DNA of 17,730 bases from Actinomycetota bacterium. GTDB lineage: Bacteria > Actinomycetota > Humimicrobiia > Humimicrobiales > Humimicrobiaceae. The position numbers were made by a program, and so were the translations under genes. The stretch covers positions 1 through 17,730 of the forward strand of contig JAQVHC010000017.1 in assembly GCA_028696435.1 (NCBI GenBank), given 5' to 3'. The first letter of the stretch is position 1; every line of letters begins with the position of its first letter. The notes below the pieces were generated by a model. It searched no databases. It saw nothing but the letters and a program-made list of their open reading frames with translations, and had not been told where the DNA came from. Below, piece by piece: positions 1 through 5,811 of this stretch.

Positions 1-83
1 ACCAATATTACAATAATCATAATAAAAATAGCAATTGCAACTACATAAGCTAATAAAAACCTGATCATGACTAAAATAAACAC
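1..83 (-). CDS. possible partial hydrophobic membrane protein, cut by window edge
   Basis: An open frame on the minus strand begins after a stop, with a GTG at 83-81 and an ATG at 68-66, and runs off the left edge. From the ATG it reads MIRFLLAYVVAIAIFIMIIV and continues just as hydrophobic, which looks like an N-terminal membrane segment. No Shine-Dalgarno sequence is visible before either start. It would be divergent from the sortase. AT-rich DNA easily produces hydrophobic frames, so this is only a candidate and no family can be named. Confidence 0.25.
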   Translation of the reverse strand, partial: MFILVMIRFLLAYVVAIAIFIMIIVIL

Positions 84-208
84 AGGCTAAACAGGACTAT
101 CGGAGGACAAAATAAGTCAAAACGCATATGAGGGTGGGATGCAATAAGAATGGAGCCCAGATAAGATAAAAATTTTATTAATAAAAAAATAATGCTAATA
201 TCTTATTT

Positions 209-910
209 ATGGAATCATTCATGAGAAATAAAATAAAGCAGCCAATAAACAAGTTAAAGCAATTTTTTGTTTCAAATAAGAGAAGAATTATAAGATATTC
301 TGGCATAGCTCTTATAGTAATCGGGGTTTTCATTTTAATATGGCCCTTATACACAAATTTTATAATGGTTAGAAGAGAGAGGGCTGTTCTTTCCGCATGG
401 GATGAAGATATTATGCTAACCCAGGGCACTACCACAGGTGAAGAAAGTAAAGGAGGAAACCAGGATAATCCTGAGCCAATTTTAGAAATTAAAGTTATTG
501 ACCCTGAAAAAAAACTGCCCTTTAAAATTTCCATCCCTTCAATCGATGTGGAATGGCTGGTAAGAGAGGGTACTGACCGCGCGACTCTTAAGCAGGGGCC
601 CGGACATTATACAGGCTCTGCTCTGCCAGGTGAAAACGGAACATGTGTGGTTGCAGGACATCGGACCACATACGGCGCTCCTTTTAATAGACTTGATGAA
701 CTCAAAAAAGGCGATGAAATAATACTGGAAACCGCCGGTAATGAAAAATTTACCTACATTGTTACGGACCAGGAAGCAGTCATCCCGACTGATTTATCCG
801 TCCTCAAAAATACAGACTATCCCTCACTTGTACTATCCACATGCACTCCAAAATTTTATTCAACAAGAAGGCTTATAATTTATGCCAGAATGTTTGAAAA
901 TGAAAAATAG
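209..910 (+). CDS. sortase (class E/D-like transpeptidase), membrane anchored
   Basis: Sortases cleave a C-terminal sorting motif on exported proteins through a cysteine thioester and join the protein to an envelope or pilin amine. Of the 233 residues, an N-terminal basic stretch is followed by one membrane segment (about 28-48). A low-complexity linker follows, and then the sortase barrel from about residue 100. The catalytic triad is visible: H151 in AGHRTTYGAPF, C212 in LSTCTP, and R220 or R221 in STRRLIIYA. The block GPGHYTGSALPG before the histidine is typical of class E/D-type enzymes. No LPXTG-type substrate gene or pilin is present in the window, so the enzyme looks like a lone housekeeping or orphan sortase. 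No clear Shine-Dalgarno precedes the ATG at 209. An ATG four codons later (221) is an alternative, and both start before the membrane segment. It converges with acsE. The substrate cannot be predicted. Confidence 0.9.
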   Translation: MESFMRNKIKQPINKLKQFFVSNKRRIIRYSGIALIVIGVFILIWPLYTNFIMVRRERAVLSAWDEDIMLTQGTTTGEESKGGNQDNPEPILEIKVIDPEKKLPFKISIPSIDVEWLVREGTDRATLKQGPGHYTGSALPGENGTCVVAGHRTTYGAPFNRLDELKKGDEIILETAGNEKFTYIVTDQEAVIPTDLSVLKNTDYPSLVLSTCTPKFYSTRRLIIYARMFENEK

Positions 911-1265
911 AATAAACAAATACCGTGCAGACAGCCAGCCAGAATAATGAAACAGAAATAGAAGAAATAAGAATATAGATTAGATGATAATTGTAATCCC
1001 TTTCTGGATTTTAAAAAGTTTAAGCAGTGGATTTAATGTTATAAAAGATGTAATAATAAAAGTATACTGGCGGAAACGAACATGTTTATGTTTTAAACCC
1101 TACTATTGTATTAACGATGTATTTCAATATAAACCGGGTTATAATTTGTTTCTGCTGTGCATAATTTTGAGCTGCTATTATATGAATTATATGTATTGAT
1201 ATGCATATACCACAAAAGAAGAGCACACCAAAAGCATGCATACTACCAAAATCACAGCGCCAGAA

Positions 1266-1292
1266 GCATTTTTATATTCCTTGTAAAAATGC
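1266..1292. terminator. AT-rich perfect hairpin between convergent genes
   Basis: The arms GCATTTTTA (1266-1274) and TAAAAATGC (1284-1292) are perfectly complementary over 9 bp with a 9-nt loop. There is no U-tract after the stem in either direction beyond the runs inside the arms, so terminator function is uncertain. The position, between two converging genes, favours a role in ending transcription. Confidence 0.3.
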
Positions 1293-1295
1293 GCA

Positions 1296-1345
1296 TATAG
1301 AAAGGGTAAGTATTCAAGATTTTGGACGCCTGCATTAACTTACCC
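1296..1345 (-). terminator. candidate terminator of acsE
   Basis: GGGTAAGT (1304-1311) and ACTTACCC (1338-1345) form a perfect 8-bp stem with a 26-nt loop. Read on the minus strand, downstream of acsE, the stem is followed by TTTCTATAT, a weak U-rich tail. The loop is longer than usual for an intrinsic terminator, so this could also be another kind of RNA structure. Confidence 0.35.
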
Positions 1346-1457
1346 CCCATTTTCAATTCTATCATAATCTTTTTTCAATTCAACGAAGAAATTATAAAAT
1401 CTTATAGATTTATTATAAATATTTTGAATTTATAGCATTTTTAGGCAAGATACGGCT

Positions 1458-2252
1458 TCACTCAAGATACGAGTGGGCATATAAAATCTTATTTGTCAGT
1501 ATATCAAAAGTCTTTACTGCATTCATCAGTTCTCTATCAAGCGGGTCAACTATAGCACTGTCAAGACCATGGCTTAGAAGAATTACCAGATATGTCCTGT
1601 TAAGGAGACTCTTTAATTCCTTTGGTGAAGACTGGGAAACATTGCTCAGGCCAACTATAGTTTTTGGATCATCAGGAAGTCCCATCATTTCCTTTAACTC
1701 TTTAAAGACTTTTAGTGCATCAATACAGTTTTTTACCTGCTCCTGGAGCACAGCGACAGGCAAGACTATCGGGTCCAGGTAAAGATTCTCCATGGGTACA
1801 TCATATTCCAGAGCAGAATTTACTATATCCATAGCTATCTCTACCCTGCTATCAACATCAGCAGGCACTCCCTTTTCGGTTAGTGCAATTCCAACTATCT
1901 TACTGTTATATTTCTTTGCCATTGGCATGAGGACATCAAGTTTATCCTTATCTCCTGTAACTGAGTTAATCATTGCACAGCCTTTATGCACCTCAAGGCC
2001 TGCTTCTATAGCGCTTATATTTTTTGTGTCCAGCGCAAGAGGTATATCTACTTCAGATTGTATGCTTTTTACCAGCCACTGCATTATCTCTTCACCATTT
2101 TTTGTGGCCGGGCCGATGTTTAAATCTACATAATCAGCCCCTGCTTCTTTTTGTTCCCTTGCCATCTTTATAATAGGTTCTGCATTCCTTTCTTTTACAG
2201 CATCTGCAACAACTTTTAAAACTATACTTATATTTTCCCCGACTACTAACAT
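1458..2252 (-). CDS. acsE: 5-methyltetrahydrofolate:corrinoid/iron-sulfur protein methyltransferase
   Basis: The cytosolic enzyme transfers the methyl group of methyl-THF to Co(I) of the corrinoid/iron-sulfur protein, the link between the methyl and carbonyl branches of the Wood-Ljungdahl pathway. The 264 residues match the family length (the Moorella enzyme is about 262) and form one pterin-binding TIM barrel. Family residues are in place: D75 in LALDTKN, D160 in LYLDP, and N204 in GLSNVSQ, the asparagine linked to methyl-THF activation in the Moorella enzyme. The C-terminal LNRTYL and GLDSAIVDP blocks are also typical. The ATG has a good AGGAG (2262-2258) five bases upstream. It is separated from its partners AcsC/AcsD by a repressor and a solute-binding-protein gene, and has its own AT-rich upstream region, so it is probably transcribed separately from the main operon. 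Confidence 0.96.
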   Translation of the reverse strand: MLVVGENISIVLKVVADAVKERNAEPIIKMAREQKEAGADYVDLNIGPATKNGEEIMQWLVKSIQSEVDIPLALDTKNISAIEAGLEVHKGCAMINSVTGDKDKLDVLMPMAKKYNSKIVGIALTEKGVPADVDSRVEIAMDIVNSALEYDVPMENLYLDPIVLPVAVLQEQVKNCIDALKVFKELKEMMGLPDDPKTIVGLSNVSQSSPKELKSLLNRTYLVILLSHGLDSAIVDPLDRELMNAVKTFDILTNKILYAHSYLE

Positions 2253-2588
2253 AATTACTCCTGACTTCCATAATTTATTATTAAATTTAATTACTATTAT
2301 AACTATTATAGATAATAATTATAATTTTTATAGTTCCTGATTTGTAGTCCTTCTATGAATTGCATTTTTATATTATTTATATTAGCTACTCTTCCGGGGA
2401 AATTGTGATTTTTTGAATTATGGATAAATTAATTAAATTAGATTAAGCCAGACAGAAATTACGAAGCCAGGTAAAAGTTATTGAGTTTGAACTGCGATTA
2501 AGCTAATAAAAAGAAATCAAATTAATAAACAGGAACAGACTAAAGAGGAAATATATCTCTTTCCAGAGGTTATTCCCGGTGGTTATCA
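2253..2588. other. AT-rich gap between SBP gene and acsE
   Basis: No gene is visible. On the minus strand two TATAAT hexamers lie close together (2310-2305 and 2301-2296), upstream of acsE, without a convincing -35. They are candidate -10 elements for an acsE promoter. Just after the SBP stop, AAAGAG (2542-2547) and CTCTTT (2557-2562) form a 6-bp hairpin with a 9-nt loop but a poor U-tract. Confidence 0.45.
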
Positions 2589-3470
2589 TCAAAGGTTATA
2601 ATTAAACCATTTATCGTAAATCTTATCATATGCACCATCTTCCTTCATTTCTTCAAGAATATCATTAACTTCTTCTCTTAGCAGACTTCCTTCTCTGAAC
2701 ACAATAGCAAAATCCCTGTTGGATTTCACTATTTCAAGAACTTTATATATGCCCGTATCTCCAGTTATAAGATTAACACCAATCGGAAGGGAGATTAAAA
2801 TTCCATCAATATTTTTACTTTTTAGATCGTTTTCCATTGTGGTAATATCACTATATCCTACAATCCTGTAATTAAGCATATAATCTTCCGCGAGATAACT
2901 CTTCTCAATATCCAGAATTCCCACAGACTTTCCTTTTAGATTCTCCTTAATCTTAATTTCCGTATCAATCAGAGTAACCAGCATATACTCCATAGTAAAA
3001 TAGGAGTCAGAAAAATCAACAATGCTTTCCTTATCAGGAGATATAGGAATTGCAGATATTACCATATCGAGATTTAAATCTTCAGGAATGTTATAAGTAC
3101 CATCCCATTTTAGTGTAATTATCTCCAGTTCTCTGTCCATTCTCTCTGCAATTTCATTTACGATGTCAATATCAAATCCATTGATTTTCCCATCTTTCAT
3201 AAATTCAAAGGGTTTATATGTAGGGTCTGTACCCACTATAAGCTTTGATATGTCGGTACTGTTATCATAAGCACTGACATCGTCAGAATTATCGGAGTCA
3301 GGATCAGAAGCATATAAGGTCCCGGCATCAGAAGCAGTATCTGCCACTGCCTTACATGCTGTAAGACAGAACAATGAAAAAACTAATGCTGCACATAATA
3401 ACGTACATGGCAATAGGCTAAAATATAAAGAATGCTTTTTGTTTTTTTGTATTGATTTTAAAAATATCAT
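2589..3470 (-). CDS. extracellular solute-binding lipoprotein, family 3 type
   Basis: This 293-residue protein looks like an ABC-importer substrate-binding lipoprotein. A basic N-terminus and hydrophobic stretch (about 15-36) end in a lipobox LTAC with C39 as the lipidated cysteine. An acidic Ser/Asp-rich linker (about 40-72) follows, then a SBP_bac_3 fold: GTDPTYKPFEF, GFDIDIVNEIAERM, VDFSDSYF, and LKGKSVGI at the second lobe. Family 3 proteins usually bind amino acids. Here the Arg that normally grips the ligand carboxylate (TPER-type motif before the DFS block) is Lys in SPDKESIVDFS, and the later amino-group Asp position reads DGILISLP. The ligand may therefore not be an ordinary alpha-amino acid. 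No permease or ATPase gene is nearby, so it is an orphan, or it acts as a sensor or shares a transporter encoded elsewhere. No clear Shine-Dalgarno is seen, and the ATG is chosen because the signal peptide follows directly. It is divergent from the BlaI-type gene. Confidence 0.88.
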   Translation of the reverse strand: MIFLKSIQKNKKHSLYFSLLPCTLLCAALVFSLFCLTACKAVADTASDAGTLYASDPDSDNSDDVSAYDNSTDISKLIVGTDPTYKPFEFMKDGKINGFDIDIVNEIAERMDRELEIITLKWDGTYNIPEDLNLDMVISAIPISPDKESIVDFSDSYFTMEYMLVTLIDTEIKIKENLKGKSVGILDIEKSYLAEDYMLNYRIVGYSDITTMENDLKSKNIDGILISLPIGVNLITGDTGIYKVLEIVKSNRDFAIVFREGSLLREEVNDILEEMKEDGAYDKIYDKWFNYNL

Positions 3471-3540
3471 AAAAACTTAATTTACATTTTATCTGCTAAT
3501 CCAGAGTTCCTATCCACACTTCTATAATTCTCAGCTACTT

Positions 3541-3637
3541 AATCTACTTATCTAATAAATATATTATCCTATAGAACTCGGGAGAAGAAATTGTTAAAAT
3601 TCTTGCTAATCTACTTACCTATTAAATATATTATCCT
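3541..3637. repeat. 30-bp direct repeat pair
   Basis: Positions 3541-3570 and 3608-3637 match at 28 of 30 bases (differences at repeat positions 11 and 15), both beginning AATCTACTTA and ending ATATTATCCT. The offset is 67 bp. The copies lie 70-170 bp upstream of the SBP start, so tandem regulator sites or a local duplication are both possible. Confidence 0.75.
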
Positions 3638-3706
3638 CTTTAAATTAATACAGTTTTATCACTGTTAATTGCTTTTACTATTTTTTATATTTATAAAGTT
3701 TACACT

Positions 3707-3720
3707 TTTTTAGCTAAAAA
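3707..3720. promoter_or_regulatory. 14-bp perfect palindrome, possible repressor site
   Basis: TTTTTAGCTAAAAA is a perfect palindrome. It shares TTTTTAG with the arms of the inverted repeat at 3999-4040, which raises the possibility of a second site for the same DNA-binding protein. AT-rich context means chance cannot be excluded. Confidence 0.35.
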
Positions 3721-3998
3721 CAAAACACTTTTAATATAAACAAAAATTAATATCTTTTTATTACTTATTATTGCACATTACTTTTTATATTTTAATCTCA
3801 GAACTTTTTTAAATATAAGATACTGTTAGCCTGCTTTTAACCTGATCCCGATATTAATTTTCTTAAAAAAATTAATAAAAAGGTTTATTTCCTACTTATT
3901 TTATGTTAAAATATCAAATATATATAATAAATATTATAATTATATAATACTTTTATTACTGAATATTTTAAAATTAAAATAAACAATTTTCTGATTAC

Positions 3999-4040
3999 TA
4001 GTCTAAAAATAATCTTAAAGTTGGTTTGATTTTTAGACTA
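3999..4040. promoter_or_regulatory. long inverted repeat, candidate autoregulatory operator
   Basis: TAGTCTAAAAAT (3999-4010) and ATTTTTAGACTA (4029-4040) are perfect 12-bp inverted arms around an 18-bp centre. Each arm also contains a small TAG-N-CTA dyad, fitting a dimeric winged-helix protein at each arm. A plausible promoter overlaps the right arm: TTTGAT (4025-4030) and TATAAA (4047-4052) with a 16-bp spacer, about 70 bp upstream of the BlaI-type start. Binding would block RNA polymerase. Autoregulation is known for BlaI/MecI repressors; that this dyad is the site is inferred. Confidence 0.5.
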
Positions 4041-4123
4041 AAATGATATAAAGTAGTTGAGGCCTTGTTTAAAAGGTTTAATATGTTAATTAATAAAAGT
4101 ATTAACAAAAGGTTGGTAGACGT

Positions 4124-4510
4124 ATGACAAAAAATAGCGAAGTAAAGAAGAAGTCAGAAGAGATAGGGATTAACGGACTTAACAGTATAAGTAATCTGGA
4201 AGCTGACATAATGAATATTATCTGGAGCAAAGGCAGGGTAACAGTTAGGGAAGTGCATGAAGATATGCTCAGGAAAGAAATTGAAAGCAAAGAGCATGGA
4301 TTCATTCCTTATACAACTGTAATGTCAACAATGACAACCCTTGCAGAAAAAGGTCTTCTGAAGCAGGACAAAACTTCTAAAACTTATCTATATTCAGCTG
4401 CGGTTGACAGAAAAGAACTTTCAAAAAGAATAATAAAGTCAGTTGCTGAAAAATTACTGGATGAGGATACCGCTAAGAAAGTCTCTAAATTTCTTTCTGA
4501 AGCTCTATAA
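4124..4510 (+). CDS. BlaI/MecI-family winged-helix transcriptional repressor
   Basis: This 128-residue protein has the penicillinase-repressor layout. A short charged N-tail (1-20) precedes a winged helix: LEADIMNIIWSKGRVTVREV (25-44), a recognition-helix region YTTVMSTMTTLAEKGLL (63-79) and a wing ending KTYLYSAAVDR (86-96). The C-terminal helix (about 98-128) is the family's dimerisation region. BlaI-type proteins are dimeric DNA-binding repressors. In resistance systems they are released when a BlaR1/MecR1 sensor triggers cleavage, but many genomes carry copies with other targets. No BlaR1-like M56 peptidase or beta-lactamase gene is next to it, so the classic role is not supported. The likely targets from context are its own gene and the divergent lipoprotein gene. 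The ribosome site is weak (AAAAGGTTGG, 4107-4116). It converges with folD. Confidence 0.92.
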   Translation: MTKNSEVKKKSEEIGINGLNSISNLEADIMNIIWSKGRVTVREVHEDMLRKEIESKEHGFIPYTTVMSTMTTLAEKGLLKQDKTSKTYLYSAAVDRKELSKRIIKSVAEKLLDEDTAKKVSKFLSEAL

Positions 4511-4642
4511 TAAGAACATTTCCAGAGAAGACATAGAAAAACTTCTTAAAGAATATATAACCATTAAAATAAATATTAAAAGTAAATACTAAAAATCAAA
4601 TAGGTTATCTAATTATTCTTAAATGTTCTGATGTGGTACCAA

Positions 4643-5569
4643 CTAAATTTTTAGCTGCATTTTAGCCGCTTTTAAAGTATTTTTTAGAAGCATGGCTATA
4701 GTCATAGGACCAACTCCACCAGGTACAGGTGTTATATAGCTTACTTTTGGCTCTACTTTCAAGAAATCTACATCACCTATTAATGTAACTCCCTTTTTTT
4801 CAAAATCTTCTTTCCTCCATTCCAGAAGTTCCTGGCTGGCTTTATCTTTTGTTATCCTATTAATTCCAACATCTATTACCACAGCTCCCTCTTTTACCAT
4901 ATCATCCTTAATAAGATAAGGAACACCCGTAGCCACGACAAGTATATCTGCATCTGAAATACTGGCTTTTAAATCCCTTGTTTCAATATGACATATTGTA
5001 ACTGTAGCCCATTCATTTAAAAGAAGCAGTGCTGTTGGTTTTCCAACAATCTCACTATGGCCAACCATAGCTGCATTTTTGCCTTTTATAGTTATATTTT
5101 CCCTTTTCAACATCTCTATAATACCGGATGGAGTAGCCGGAACCAGACATTCCTGATTTGCAACAAGCCTTCCCATGTTTACAGGGTGAAATCCATCCAC
5201 ATCTTTTTCTGGATATATTGCTTCGAGTACTTTTGCTTTATCTATTTGAGGAGGAAGTGGAAGCTGAACCAGAATACCATGAATATCTCCTCTATTATTA
5301 AGTTTATTCAGCTCCTGCAATATATCTTCCGTTGATATGTTTTCTTCCATTTTTATAGTCTCGGAATAAAAACCAACTTCGTTACAGCTCTTCTGTTTAT
5401 TGTTTACATATATCCTTGAGGCAGGATCATCTCCTACCAGTATTACTCCCAGACCCGGTGTAAATCCTTTTGTTCTTTTAAGTTCTTCTACTTCTTCAGC
5501 AATCTCTCTTTTAATGTCCTGTGATATTTTGCTTCCATTAATTAATTTAGCTATTTTAACCACCTCCAT
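4643..5569 (-). CDS. folD: bifunctional methylene-THF dehydrogenase / methenyl-THF cyclohydrolase
   Basis: FolD interconverts formyl-, methenyl- and methylene-THF, steps two and three of the methyl branch. Numbered from the first ATG (308 residues), family residues are Y54 and K58 in YVNNKQKSC, Q102 in GILVQLPLPP, D124 in KDVDGFHPVNMG, PATPSGIIEML, and the Rossmann turn GHSEIVGKP. The usual GRS arginine is His, which may affect cofactor preference. It closes ITPVPGGVGPMT. Length is slightly above the usual 280-290 because of the N-terminus. The first ATG (5569) has no Shine-Dalgarno; instead a strong GGAGGT (5567-5562) overlaps it, and seven bases later comes an ATA codon (5554-5552), which is where homologous proteins tend to begin. 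Translation may really start there. It follows fhs by 242 nt. No fchA is present, so the cyclohydrolase activity here probably matters. Confidence 0.95.
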   Translation of the reverse strand: MEVVKIAKLINGSKISQDIKREIAEEVEELKRTKGFTPGLGVILVGDDPASRIYVNNKQKSCNEVGFYSETIKMEENISTEDILQELNKLNNRGDIHGILVQLPLPPQIDKAKVLEAIYPEKDVDGFHPVNMGRLVANQECLVPATPSGIIEMLKRENITIKGKNAAMVGHSEIVGKPTALLLLNEWATVTICHIETRDLKASISDADILVVATGVPYLIKDDMVKEGAVVIDVGINRITKDKASQELLEWRKEDFEKKGVTLIGDVDFLKVEPKVSYITPVPGGVGPMTIAMLLKNTLKAAKMQLKI

Positions 5570-5811
5570 AAATTAAAATTTTTAATAAGTTTTATTTTAA
5601 ATAATAAATTTTTATCAGCTTCTTTTATTACTTTTACTATCTTTTTAATATCTCCATACCTTAACTACCCCGGGTAAAAACCACTACATGTCCGGAAACA
5701 TAGCATCTTTTAGTATCCACATGCCTTCAATCTAACCGGCTTAACTAAGCTTCTTTAATTTAAGTCCTTTAATCCAGATTTAGTCCTTTAGCCTGGCCTG
5801 TCCTTTTTAAT

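Larger units (their letters stand above)
911..1457. other. convergent intergenic region, no convincing gene
   Basis: This gap lies between the ends of the sortase (+) and acsE (-). A 71-codon frame at 984-1199 has no family resemblance and no ribosome site, and I do not accept it as a gene. The useful content is two inverted repeats (1266-1292 and 1304-1345), as expected where two converging transcripts end. A third small hairpin (arms 1459-1463 and 1471-1475) overlaps the acsE stop. Confidence 0.6.
3471..4123. promoter_or_regulatory. very AT-rich divergent regulatory region
   Basis: This is the longest gene-free stretch in the window, between the divergently transcribed SBP gene and the BlaI-type gene. 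I see no ORF with coding character and no tRNA or other RNA gene. It holds a 30-bp near-perfect direct repeat (3541-3570 and 3608-3637), a 14-bp palindrome (3707-3720) and a 12+12 bp inverted repeat (3999-4040) next to the BlaI promoter. Base composition is clearly more AT-rich than the leader of fhs, for example. Confidence 0.6.

Noticed and set aside
984..1199. 71-codon plus-strand frame downstream of the sortase
   Set aside because: No ribosome site, no recognisable motif, composition like the surrounding AT-rich DNA, and it lies where terminators are expected between convergent genes.
4513..4629. Inverted repeat AGAACATTT / AAATGTTCT between the blaI-type gene and folD
   Set aside because: Only 9 bp with about 100 nt between arms and no U-tract. 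It is likely chance, although terminators are expected here.
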